From Tatumella morbirosei (lineage in GTDB: Bacteria; Pseudomonadota; Gammaproteobacteria; Enterobacterales; Enterobacteriaceae), in the NCBI RefSeq assembly GCF_000757425.2, contig NZ_JPKR02000001.1, positions 62,001 to 126,000 on the forward strand: DNA of 64,000 nt, read 5' to 3'. A program made the translations under genes and the position numbers. How positions within the stretch are numbered: position 1 is the first letter of the stretch; each line of letters starts with the position of its first letter. Below the pieces are notes generated by a model. The model was not told the origin of the DNA, searched no databases, and saw nothing but the letters and a program-made list of their open reading frames with translations. Positions 55,119-63,761 of this stretch are shown here, piece after piece.

Positions 55119-55134
55119 TGGCATATTTCCTGCT
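55119..55134 (+). promoter_or_regulatory. Sigma-54 (-24/-12) promoter
   Basis: TGGCATATTTCCTGCT places the invariant GG at 55120-55121 and GC at 55132-55133 with exactly ten bases between them. Transcription should start near 55145, about 60 bases before the SsuD-type gene. The surrounding DNA is AT-rich, suitable for bending between the enhancer and promoter. Confidence 0.8.
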
Positions 55135-55204
55135 TTGCTTTTTATAACCAAAGCATCGAATTTCTATCTGATATTTTTAGATATAGTTATATAGGAAATG
55201 GATA

Positions 55205-56389
55205 ATGAGCGATTCCGCACAGGAAAATATCAACGTATTCTGGTTTCTGCCGACCCATGGCGACGGCCGTTACCTAGGCACCACTGAAGGCGGCCGTCCG
55301 GTAGATCTTCCTTATCTGCAACAGGTCGCGCTGGCGGCAGATAATCTGGGTTACTACGGGGTACTGATCCCGACCGGCAAAAGTTGTGAAGATTCCTGGC
55401 TGGTGGCGGCCGCACTGGCCCCGCTGACCAAAAAGCTGCGTTATCTGGTGGCGGTTCGCCCTGGATTACAGCCGCCATCACTGGCCGCGCGTATGGCAGC
55501 AACGCTGGACCGCCTGTCAGAAGGTCGCTTGCTGATCAATGTGGTGACCGGCGGCGATCCGGTGGAAAATAAAGGTGACGGTATTTTCCTGAGCCATGCG
55601 GAACGTTATAAAGTGACCAGAGAGTTTCTTGAGGTCTATTCGCGGTTGCTGAAGCGTGAGAAAGTGGATTTTCACGGCGAGTATATCCGTGTTGAGGGTG
55701 CTGAAGTGCTGTTTCCGCCGGTGCAACCGGAAGGTCCGCCGCTGTTCTTTGGTGGCTCTTCTGACGATGCTATCGAGGTTGCCGCCAGCCAGATTGATAC
55801 TTATCTGACCTGGGGTGAACCGGTTGATCAGGTGGCAGAAAAGCTGGCGGTAGTCCGTCAGCGGGCGGCAGAGCAGGGACGGACCCTGGAGTTTGGTATT
55901 CGTCTGCATGTCATCGTGCGGGAAACCGAAGAGCAGGCGTGGGCGGCTGCCGACCAACTGATTGCTCATCTGGATGACGATACGATTGCCGCCGCTCAGA
56001 AAATCTTCTCCCGCATGGATTCTGCGGGCCAGGCGCGGATGAGTGCATTACACCGTGGCTCCCGTGAATCACTGCGTATTGGCCCGAACCTGTGGGCCGG
56101 CGTGGGGCTGGTGCGCGGCGGGGCAGGCACCGCGCTGGTAGGCAATCCGCAGCAGGTGGCCGAACGTATCCGTGAATATCAGGCGCTGGGGATCACCAAT
56201 TTTATTTTCTCCGGTTATCCGCATCTTGAGGAAGCCTATCGTTTTGCGGAACTGGTGATGCCGTTATTGCCACTGGCGGCCAATACGGCGCGGCAGCAGC
56301 AAACGGTGAATACCGGGCCATTCGGCGAAACCATTGGGGGAGATCTGCGTCCGGGTAAACCGGCCAGTGTCCGGGTGAAGGAGGCGTAA
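55205..56389 (+). CDS. FMNH2-dependent alkanesulfonate monooxygenase (SsuD type)
   Basis: A 394-residue bacterial luciferase-family enzyme that resembles SsuD throughout ([17 protein letters not shown], then [20 protein letters not shown], then [10 protein letters not shown], then [10 protein letters not shown]). It splits the C-S bond of sulfonates with FMNH2 and oxygen, releasing sulfite. The usual reductase gene (ssuE) is not adjacent; the flavoprotein at 56604 might serve but belongs to another family. First gene of the sigma-54 operon. The GGAAATGGATA leader provides its ribosome-binding site. Its stop overlaps the next start (TAATG). Confidence 0.88.
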   Translation: MSDSAQENINVFWFLPTHGDGRYLGTTEGGRPVDLPYLQQVALAADNLGYYGVLIPTGKSCEDSWLVAAALAPLTKKLRYLVAVRPGLQPPSLAARMAATLDRLSEGRLLINVVTGGDPVENKGDGIFLSHAERYKVTREFLEVYSRLLKREKVDFHGEYIRVEGAEVLFPPVQPEGPPLFFGGSSDDAIEVAASQIDTYLTWGEPVDQVAEKLAVVRQRAAEQGRTLEFGIRLHVIVRETEEQAWAAADQLIAHLDDDTIAAAQKIFSRMDSAGQARMSALHRGSRESLRIGPNLWAGVGLVRGGAGTALVGNPQQVAERIREYQALGITNFIFSGYPHLEEAYRFAELVMPLLPLAANTARQQQTVNTGPFGETIGGDLRPGKPASVRVKEA

Positions 56390-56601
56390 TGCGTTATCGC
56401 AGTGATTCACAGAGCGCACCAGCAACGGGCTGGGTGCCCAATGTGCCTGGCGGGCAAATGATTAGCAGCCTGGCAAGGCCGTTACCGGCCGGACAGCCGG
56501 TAGAGCTTTCGCCAGCGATACTGGCTGAGCCGGCGGGGATCGGCAGTTCGCTGACACATATTCGTTTATCGGCGGTCTGCGCCGCGTTTGACAGAGACTG
56601 A
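56389..56601 (+). CDS. Small coupled ORF of unknown function
   Basis: A 70-residue frame with Pro/Ala-rich sequence (VPNVPGGQMISSLARPLPAG), no signal peptide and no recognised domain. Support comes from the TAATG overlap with the SsuD-type gene and the tight join (2 nt) to the next gene, leaving no gap in the operon. Antisense frames cover the same DNA but fit no gene order. Confidence 0.5.
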   Translation: MRYRSDSQSAPATGWVPNVPGGQMISSLARPLPAGQPVELSPAILAEPAGIGSSLTHIRLSAVCAAFDRD

Positions 56602-56603
56602 CT

Positions 56604-58019
56604 ATGGCTAAGCGGCATATTGTTATTGTGGGCGGGGGTTTTAGTGGCACGGCGTTAGCGATCCATCTGGCCCGTTATGGCAGTGCCGGACTGGACGTCA
56701 CGTTGATTGAACCTCGTCCGTCTCCCGGGCGCGGAGTGGCTTATGGCAGTATCGATCCCTCTCATCGTATTAATGTGCCGGCAACACGTATGTACCTGAG
56801 TGCGGCCGAAGAGGGGGAGTTTGATCGCTGGTTCCGTGCTTCACCGGCTTTTCACGACGATCCACAGGCGCTGTGGCATGACGGTAGCGTCTATCCACAA
56901 CGCTCACAGTTCGGTACCTGGGTCGGAGAACAGTTCAGTAAGGCGAGCGAAGTATCATCAGCCAGCATCCGATTTGTGCAGTCTAAAGCGGTTGCGCTGC
57001 AACAGGGTGAGGTGGTTACCGCGGACGGACGACATTTCCCGGCCGATGACCTGGTGCTGGCGATCAGCCATCCCCCTCCGGCGCTGCCCTCACTGCTTAA
57101 ACCTTTTCGCCATTCGCCGGCACTGATCGCCGACCCGTGGCAGGCAAATGCACTGGCCGGGGTAAAACCCGATGACCGTGTCGCGATTATCGGCAGCGGT
57201 CTGACTATGTCCGATGTGGTGGCATCACTGCACCGACAGGGGCACCGCGGCAATATCGTGGCCTTTTCACGGCGTGGTTTGCTGCCGCGTCCGAATCTTA
57301 GCGGTAGTTTCCCCACCCTGACCCTCGACTACGCCAGACCTCAGCCGGCGACAGCCCGGGGCTGGCTGCGGCGTATCCGTCAGGAAGTGGCGGCTGCAGG
57401 ACAGCAACAATTGCCCTGGCAACTGATCCTTGATGATATCCGCAGGAATGGCCAGAGCATCTGGCAACAACTTCCGCTTGCCGAACAACAACGTTTTCTG
57501 CGCTATTTACGGCCGTGGTGGGATGTTCATCGATACCGGATTGCCCCGCAGATTAATGCGGTACTGGAACAATGGCAGACCAGCGGACAGTTGCAGGTTA
57601 TCGCCGCACACTTAACCGCAGTCACTGCGGATGAGCAAACCCTGACCCTGGCGTTACGGCCGCGTTGTACCGCTGAACAGCGCCTGACCGTGGATAAACT
57701 GATCGTCACCACCGGCCCTGCCCATGGCTCTCTGCTGAGCAGTGATGAACTGTTAAGTCAGCTGGCCCACGATGGGGTGATCTGTGCCGACCCCCTCGGA
57801 CTGGGCATTCAGGTGAATCAGCATTCGCAGGCTGTCAATGTCCGGGGAGAAACCTCTGCCAGGGTGTATGTGGCCGGGCCTGCGGCACGCGCCCGTTTTG
57901 GTGAACTGATGGGGCTCCCTCAGGTCGCCGATCATGCCGAAGCCCTGGCCCGTTATCTGCTGACCATTCAGGGCCCACCCGACACTGAGCGATGTCGGAA
58001 GTTACCGCCAGCCGGATAG
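56604..58019 (+). CDS. FAD/NAD(P)-binding oxidoreductase (YdhS-like)
   Basis: A 471-residue flavoprotein of the FAD_NAD_binding_9/YdhS-type group. The N-terminal dinucleotide fold is IVIVGGGFSGTALAIHLA (residues 6-23), a second nucleotide motif is VAIIGSGLTMSDVVASL (about 193-209), and RHINVPATRMYL-like and VYVAGPAARARFGE segments follow. In a sulfonate operon it may oxidise an organosulfur intermediate or supply reduced flavin; its actual reaction is unknown. Confidence 0.8.
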   Translation: MAKRHIVIVGGGFSGTALAIHLARYGSAGLDVTLIEPRPSPGRGVAYGSIDPSHRINVPATRMYLSAAEEGEFDRWFRASPAFHDDPQALWHDGSVYPQRSQFGTWVGEQFSKASEVSSASIRFVQSKAVALQQGEVVTADGRHFPADDLVLAISHPPPALPSLLKPFRHSPALIADPWQANALAGVKPDDRVAIIGSGLTMSDVVASLHRQGHRGNIVAFSRRGLLPRPNLSGSFPTLTLDYARPQPATARGWLRRIRQEVAAAGQQQLPWQLILDDIRRNGQSIWQQLPLAEQQRFLRYLRPWWDVHRYRIAPQINAVLEQWQTSGQLQVIAAHLTAVTADEQTLTLALRPRCTAEQRLTVDKLIVTTGPAHGSLLSSDELLSQLAHDGVICADPLGLGIQVNQHSQAVNVRGETSARVYVAGPAARARFGELMGLPQVADHAEALARYLLTIQGPPDTERCRKLPPAG

Positions 58020-58111
58020 CGACTTTCCTGAATAACCTGCATTTTCCTGACAACAACAATTACGGGTGAACCGGCGGCTGAGTGCTGCCCGTTTCGGCCC
58101 GGGGAGTACTT

Positions 58112-59488
58112 ATGCCTTCGCAACGTGAAATCCGCATTAATGCCTTTGATATGAACTGTGTCGGTCACCAGTCACCGGGACTGTGGGCCCATCCGCGGGA
58201 TCGCTCATGGCAATACAAAGATCTGGAATACTGGACCGATCTGGCACGTCTGCTGGAACGCGGTAAATTCGACGGGCTGTTTATTGCCGATGTACTGGGC
58301 ATTTACGATGTTTATAACGGCACTTCCGATGCCGCGATTCGTAACGCCACCCAGGTGCCGGTCAATGATCCTCTGGCGCTGATCACCCCGATGGCGCTGG
58401 TGACCGAACATCTTGGTTTCGGCCTGACGGCTTCACTCTCGTTTGAACATCCCTATCCGTTTGCCCGCCGTCTTTCAACGCTCGACCACCTGACCAAAGG
58501 CCGTGTGGGCTGGAACATTGTTACCTCTTACCTGGAGAGTGGCGCCCGCAATATCGGCCATAAAGCGCAGACCGGACATGATGCCCGTTACGATTATGCC
58601 GACGAGTATTTGCAGGTGGTCTACAAACTGCTGGAAGGGAGCTGGGAAGATGACGCGGTACTGCGTGACCGGCAGCGCGGCATTTTCAGCGATCCGCAGA
58701 AAATCCACCCGATTAACCACCAGGGACATTTTTTCCAGGTGCCGGGCATTCATCTGTGTGAACCCTCACCGCAGCGCACTCCGGTGCTCTATCAGGCAGG
58801 CGCCTCCAGCCGGGGTAAACAGTTCGCCGCCGAACATGCCGAATGTGTGTTTGTCGCCGCACCCTCGAAGGTGTTGCTGAAAAAAACGGTAGCAGATATC
58901 CGCCGCAGGGCCGAAGAGGCCGGTCGGGACCCGCGCAGTGTGCTGATTTTTAATCTGCAGACCGTCATCGTCGGTGAAACCGATCAGCAGGCACGGGCCA
59001 AATGGCAGGACTACAAAAAGTATGTCAGCTACGAAGGGGCTCTGACGCTGATCTCCGGCTGGACAGGGATCGATTTCAGTGAATACCGGCCGGACCAGGT
59101 GCTGAAACACCTGCATACCAATGCCATTCAGTCGGCAGTAGAAACCTTTTCGACCGCCGATCCCGACCGGCAGTGGACGGTCGAAGCACTGGCTGACTGG
59201 GTGGGTATTGGCGGGTTCGGTCCGCTACTGGTGGGCAGCGCCGAAACGGTGGCCGATGAACTGCAAAGCTGGGTAGAGGAAACCGATGTTGATGGTTTCA
59301 ATCTGGCCTATGCACTGACCCATGAAACCTTCAGCGACGTGGTGGAACTGTTGGTGCCGGAGCTGCAAAAACGTGGGGTATACAAACAGGATTACCAGCC
59401 CGGTACGTTGCGTGAAAAGCTGTTTAGTCAGGGACCAAGGTTGCAGGCACCCCATCCGGGTGCCGGTTACCGGGTTTCTGCCTCCTGA
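58112..59488 (+). CDS. NtaA/SnaA/DszA-family FMN-dependent monooxygenase
   Basis: A 458-residue luciferase-like monooxygenase of the NtaA/DszA group (INAFDMNCVGHQSPGLWAHP, WNIVTSYLESGARN, VLYQAGASSRGKQFAAEHA). Members oxidise nitrilotriacetate, sulfones such as dibenzothiophene sulfone, and similar compounds using reduced FMN. Beside SsuD-type and acyl-CoA-dehydrogenase-like enzymes, a sulfone or sulfonate is the most likely substrate. GGGGAG at 58101-58106 supports the start at 58112; the frame from 58082 has none. Confidence 0.86.
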   Translation: MPSQREIRINAFDMNCVGHQSPGLWAHPRDRSWQYKDLEYWTDLARLLERGKFDGLFIADVLGIYDVYNGTSDAAIRNATQVPVNDPLALITPMALVTEHLGFGLTASLSFEHPYPFARRLSTLDHLTKGRVGWNIVTSYLESGARNIGHKAQTGHDARYDYADEYLQVVYKLLEGSWEDDAVLRDRQRGIFSDPQKIHPINHQGHFFQVPGIHLCEPSPQRTPVLYQAGASSRGKQFAAEHAECVFVAAPSKVLLKKTVADIRRRAEEAGRDPRSVLIFNLQTVIVGETDQQARAKWQDYKKYVSYEGALTLISGWTGIDFSEYRPDQVLKHLHTNAIQSAVETFSTADPDRQWTVEALADWVGIGGFGPLLVGSAETVADELQSWVEETDVDGFNLAYALTHETFSDVVELLVPELQKRGVYKQDYQPGTLREKLFSQGPRLQAPHPGAGYRVSAS

Positions 59489-59499
59489 GGAATCTGCCA

Positions 59500-60513
59500 A
59501 TGATCGAAATTGACAATCTGCATAAGCAGTACCTCAGTGCGAATGGTGTTACCGAAGTGCTGAAAGGTATTTCGCTGACGGTACCCCCGGCTTCTATTAC
59601 TGCGGTACTGGGGCCGAGTGGTGCCGGGAAATCAACACTTGCCCGCTGCATCAGTCTGCTGGAACAGCCCACTTCCGGCAGTATCCGGGTCAACGGCAAT
59701 GATTTGTCGCGGCTGTCAGGAGAAGCGTTGCGTCGTGAACGACGTGCTATCGGCACGGTATTCCAGTCCTCCGCGTTATTGCAATGTAAAACGGTGTGGC
59801 AAAACGTGGCTCTGCCGCTGGAATGGCTGGGGGTGGTCCCGCGAGATATCAAAAGGCATGTCGGTGAGTTGCTGGAGAATGTCGGTCTGGCTGACAAGGC
59901 ACAACATTATCCGGCGCAACTTTCCGGGGGCCAGCGACAACGGGTAGGCATCGCGCGGGCACTGGCGCTGCAACCCCGGGTACTGTTGGCCGATGAAGCT
60001 ACCTCCGGCCTGGACCCACAGTCAACCGCTGCAATCCTTGGTCTGCTGAGGCAACTGCGTGATCAGTACGGTCTGGCGATTGTGCTGATCACTCATGAAA
60101 TGGATGTGGTGCGCAGTACTGCGGATGCCGTGGCAGAGATTCAGGATGGCCGGTTGATTCAGCAGGGGCCGTTAACTCAGTTACTGGCCGATCCCGGGTC
60201 ACGGCTGAGTCGTCAGTTATTTCCACTGACACCGGCAGACGGGCAGGGGGATTTACTGTTGCAGCTTAGTTATGGCGACCGCCCGCTGGCCGCAGACTGG
60301 ATAAGCCAGCTGAGTCAGCAGTATGGGTTATACATCGATCTGCTGGCAGCCCATGTTGAACAGGTCGATGGCCGGCTGGCGGGACGGATGCAGGTCGCTG
60401 TGCGTTTTACCCGTCACAACATCGACACAGAGCAACTGCTACGTCATCTGTTCCGGCTGGGGATCAATGCTGGGGTGATTCAGACCCGAAATGCGTTACA
60501 GGAGGCGGTATGA
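59500..60513 (+). CDS. MetN-like ABC transporter ATPase with NIL domain
   Basis: A 337-residue ATPase: Walker A GPSGAGKST at about 44-52, signature LSGGQRQRVGIARAL, Walker B VLLADEAT, and a C-terminal ~90-residue NIL (ACT-like) domain (LLQLSYGDRPLAADWISQL and so on). In MetN this domain binds methionine and inhibits transport when sulfur is plentiful. With the two following genes it forms a methionine-uptake-type importer, here probably for an organosulfur compound, with the NIL domain as a possible feedback switch. Confidence 0.88.
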   Translation: MIEIDNLHKQYLSANGVTEVLKGISLTVPPASITAVLGPSGAGKSTLARCISLLEQPTSGSIRVNGNDLSRLSGEALRRERRAIGTVFQSSALLQCKTVWQNVALPLEWLGVVPRDIKRHVGELLENVGLADKAQHYPAQLSGGQRQRVGIARALALQPRVLLADEATSGLDPQSTAAILGLLRQLRDQYGLAIVLITHEMDVVRSTADAVAEIQDGRLIQQGPLTQLLADPGSRLSRQLFPLTPADGQGDLLLQLSYGDRPLAADWISQLSQQYGLYIDLLAAHVEQVDGRLAGRMQVAVRFTRHNIDTEQLLRHLFRLGINAGVIQTRNALQEAV

Positions 60514-61214
60514 AACCGGTTGATGTAATGAGCCAGGATACCCCCTGGAGCCAGATCCATACCCTGATGGTCCCGGCTTATCTGCAAACCTGGCTGATGG
60601 TGGGGATTGTGATGTTATTTGTGGTTAGCCTCGGCGGTCTGACCGGTGTGGTGTTATTTAATACCTCCCGCCACGGGTTATTCCCGCGGCCACGACTCAA
60701 TCATGTGCTGAGCTGGCTGGTGAATATGGGACGTTCGCTGCCGTTTCTGGTGTTGATGGCGGCGATTATCCCGTTCACTTACTGGCTGACCGGCACCACC
60801 ATCGGAATTCCTGCGGCGGTGGTACCGATGATTGTCGCCGGCACCCCGTTTTTTGCCCGGCTGGTAGAGAACGCGCTGCGCGAACTGCCGGCAGAAGTGA
60901 CGGCCGTTGGCCTGGTCTCGGGAGGATCTCCCTGGCAGATCATCTGTGGAGCCCAGCTAAGTGAGGCCCTGCCGGCCATTGTGGCCGGAATTGTACTCAA
61001 CCTGATCTCGATGATTGAGTATTCGGCGATTGCCGGGACCATCGGTGCCGGAGGCATCGGCTATCTGGCGGTGGTATATGGCTATCAGCGTTTTGACCAT
61101 CACATCATGATAGCCACCATTATCGTGCTGATTGCCACGATTCAGATTATTCAGTTTACCGGTGACCGACTGGTCGCCGCTCTCCAGCATGCGAAAGGCA
61201 GCCATTCATCATGA
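60510..61214 (+). CDS. MetI-like ABC transporter permease
   Basis: A 234-residue inner-membrane protein with five to six helices and the coupling-helix region NALRELPAEVTAVGLVSGGS, as in MetI, followed by IEYSAIAGTIGAGGIGYLAVVYGYQRFD, a MetI hallmark. It overlaps both neighbours by 4 nt, so the three transporter genes are translated as a unit. Confidence 0.9.
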   Translation: MKPVDVMSQDTPWSQIHTLMVPAYLQTWLMVGIVMLFVVSLGGLTGVVLFNTSRHGLFPRPRLNHVLSWLVNMGRSLPFLVLMAAIIPFTYWLTGTTIGIPAAVVPMIVAGTPFFARLVENALRELPAEVTAVGLVSGGSPWQIICGAQLSEALPAIVAGIVLNLISMIEYSAIAGTIGAGGIGYLAVVYGYQRFDHHIMIATIIVLIATIQIIQFTGDRLVAALQHAKGSHSS

Positions 61215-62086
61215 CTCAGCACAACTTTGAAATTAAACAGAAGAAAACCTGGCCGAAAATCGTGCTGCTGGTGGCGGTGATAGTGATAGCTGCCCTCGCC
61301 TGGCACTTTACCTCCCGCCAGCAGCAAACGGTGACCTTTGGCAGCACACTGAAAGTTCACTTTGAACCGGCGATGGCCGGAGAACAGAAAGTGATTGAGT
61401 ACGTGGCTCAGCATATTGCCCCGGACTATGGCATCAAAATCGTCGCGGTAGGATTGCAGGATTCAGTGCAGGCCAACCGGGCGGTGGCGGACGGGCAATA
61501 TGCTGCCACTGTTCATGAACATAAGTGGTGGCTTAAGCAGGTGGCCGAGGCGAATAATTTCGCGCTGACCCCGACGGAGCCGCTGTTCCAGTGGGCGTTC
61601 GGTCTCTATTCCGACAAATATCCGTCGGTGCAGGCGTTACCGGACGGTGCGGTGATCGTGGTGCCGAATGATGGTGCCAACCAGGGGCAGGCACTGTGGC
61701 TGCTTAGCCGTATCGGCCTGATCGGCCTGGACCCGTCGGTAGAGCCGCGTACGGCAAAACTGGCCGATATTAAGCAGAATCCACATCATTTTGTATTTAA
61801 GGAACTGGATCTGCTGACCATCCCCCGGGCGCTGAATTCGGTGGATGCGGCTATCGGTTATGTGTCGCAGTTTGATGCCGGTAAGGTCCCGCGCGACAAG
61901 GGTATTTTATTCCCTCCGGCGCCAAAAACCTTTGCCTCACAACTGGTGATTGGCACCCCGTATCTGAAAGACAAAAATATTATTCAGCTGGAGAAAGCCT
62001 TTGCCGATCCGCGCCTGCAACAGTGGCTGAAGCAGACCGATGATCCACTGGTTCATGGAGTTCTGGTCCCCGTTTCCGGTGACTAA
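61211..62086 (+). CDS. MetQ/NlpA-family substrate-binding protein, membrane-anchored
   Basis: A 291-residue solute-binding protein of the NlpA/MetQ family (TFGSTLKVHFEPAMAGEQKV, ATVHEHKWWLKQVAEANNF, then VIVVPNDGANQGQALWLL). Typical MetQ is a lipoprotein. This one has no lipobox Cys and instead an uncleaved-looking anchor after a Lys-rich start (KIVLLVAVIVIAALAW, residues 17-32). It should present the substrate to the permease in the periplasm. The substrate is probably an organosulfur compound, judged by the operon. Confidence 0.85.
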   Translation: MTQHNFEIKQKKTWPKIVLLVAVIVIAALAWHFTSRQQQTVTFGSTLKVHFEPAMAGEQKVIEYVAQHIAPDYGIKIVAVGLQDSVQANRAVADGQYAATVHEHKWWLKQVAEANNFALTPTEPLFQWAFGLYSDKYPSVQALPDGAVIVVPNDGANQGQALWLLSRIGLIGLDPSVEPRTAKLADIKQNPHHFVFKELDLLTIPRALNSVDAAIGYVSQFDAGKVPRDKGILFPPAPKTFASQLVIGTPYLKDKNIIQLEKAFADPRLQQWLKQTDDPLVHGVLVPVSGD

Positions 62087-62297
62087 ACCCCTTTAAGGAC
62101 AGTCAGTTAATCGCGGGTGACCGGATAGGTCGCCCGGCGTTTTCCTGTGGCTAAAATATCAATTAACTTATTGATTATATTGTATTTAATAGCAATATTT
62201 GTTGTTTGTCTTTCCGGGTCTTGCAGCTTATAAATCGTCTTATCATCTGCAGCTTCTGCGCCTTGCAGACAGCCCATTACAAAAAGACGAGGGTTCT
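62087..62297. other. Spacer before the MFS gene
   Basis: 211 bases without a gene, AT-rich in the middle. It may hold an internal promoter. GACGAGGG lies just before the MFS ATG. Confidence 0.3.
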
Positions 62298-63761
62298 ATG
62301 AGCACAATAAACACTGATGACGGTCTGCTGGTGCCGTCATCTCATTCATCGCCCGTCAGCTCGGTCGGTGATGTAGCAAGGCTGATTAACCGTCATGCGG
62401 GCAGCCGGAAAAACAGCTATGCCAGATTCATCGTTTTTCTGGCACTGGGCGGTGTTTTCCTCGACGCCTATGACCTGACAACGCTCTCCTACGGCATTGA
62501 TGATGTGGTGAAAGAGTTTGGGCTGACACCCACTCTGACCGGCGTGGTGACCTCTTCAATTATGGTGGGCACCATCATCGGTAATCTGCTCGGCGGCTGG
62601 CTAACCGATAAATATGGCCGCTATTCGGTATTTATGGCCGATATGCTGTTCTTTGTGGTATCTGCGATAGCCGCAGGACTGGCACCCAATGTCTGGGTAC
62701 TGATCGGCGCCCGTTTTCTGATGGGGATTGGTGTCGGCATTGACCTGCCGGTCGCCATGGCTTATCTGGCCGAGTTCTCGAAATTCACCGGCAAAGGTAA
62801 CAAAGCCTCACGGCTCGCCGCCTGGTGTCCGATGTGGTACGCCGCCTCTTCGGTCTGTTTCCTGATTATCTTCGGACTCTATTTTGTGCTGCCACAGGCG
62901 CATATCGACTGGCTGTGGCGGGCTTCGCTGTTGTTCGGGGCGGTACCGGCGTTATTAATTATTGCCGTACGCAGCAAGTTTATGAACGAATCGCCATTGT
63001 GGGCCGCCAACCAGGGGGATCTGAGTGGTGCGGTACGCATCCTGCGTGATTCTTACGGTATCAAGGCTCATGAAGCCGCCCCGCCGCAGGCAGAGAAAAA
63101 ATCTCCGCCTAAAGTCAGCTTTCGTGTGTTGTTTCAGAAACCGTATCGTGAACGTACCCTGGTCGCTGCGGTAATGAACATCTGTATCTCCTTCGAATAC
63201 ACCGCCATCGCCTTCTTCCTGCCATCGATCCTGGCACAGTTCCTTGGTGCCGGGGTGTTTGAAACCATTTCGGCCTCGCTGGGGCTGAATGCCTTGTTTG
63301 CCTTTACCGGCGGATTGCTGGGGATGCGCCTGGCCTGGAAATTTCCTTCCCGCCATGTGGCGATTGCCGGATTTGCCCTGCAGTTTATTGCGTTGGTTTC
63401 GCTGGCACTGATCGGGCACCCCACAGTACTGGTCGGGGTGGTGTTTGCCATTCTGATGCTCGGTCTGTGGCTGTTCGCGGAAGGATTCGGTCCCGGAGCA
63501 CAGATGATGATTTATCCGGCTCTCTCTTACCCGACACATATCCGTGCCACCGGAGTGGGCTTCGCACGTTCACTATCCGGGATTGGCAGTGCGCTGGCGC
63601 TGTTTATTCTGCCGATTTTGCAGGCATCGTTTGGCACCAATATGTTCTGGATTGTCTCTCTGGCGGCCATTATTCCGATTATTTTCCTACTGGCTGTCCG
63701 TTTTGAACCTACCCGTCATGACATTGATGATCATGCTGTACAAGGAGAATCCCATGTCTGA
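62298..63761 (+). CDS. MFS transporter
   Basis: A 487-residue twelve-helix transporter of the sugar/metabolite porter type, with a long polar N-terminus (about 35 residues), the motif GGWLTDKYGRYSVF after helix 2 and RFLMGIGVGIDLPVAMAYLAEF. The substrate is not clear. In this operon it may carry a second sulfonate or an aromatic acid. The start at 62298 has GACGAGGG upstream; the frame from 62199 has no site. It overlaps the next gene by 8 nt. Confidence 0.83.
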   Translation: MSTINTDDGLLVPSSHSSPVSSVGDVARLINRHAGSRKNSYARFIVFLALGGVFLDAYDLTTLSYGIDDVVKEFGLTPTLTGVVTSSIMVGTIIGNLLGGWLTDKYGRYSVFMADMLFFVVSAIAAGLAPNVWVLIGARFLMGIGVGIDLPVAMAYLAEFSKFTGKGNKASRLAAWCPMWYAASSVCFLIIFGLYFVLPQAHIDWLWRASLLFGAVPALLIIAVRSKFMNESPLWAANQGDLSGAVRILRDSYGIKAHEAAPPQAEKKSPPKVSFRVLFQKPYRERTLVAAVMNICISFEYTAIAFFLPSILAQFLGAGVFETISASLGLNALFAFTGGLLGMRLAWKFPSRHVAIAGFALQFIALVSLALIGHPTVLVGVVFAILMLGLWLFAEGFGPGAQMMIYPALSYPTHIRATGVGFARSLSGIGSALALFILPILQASFGTNMFWIVSLAAIIPIIFLLAVRFEPTRHDIDDHAVQGESHV

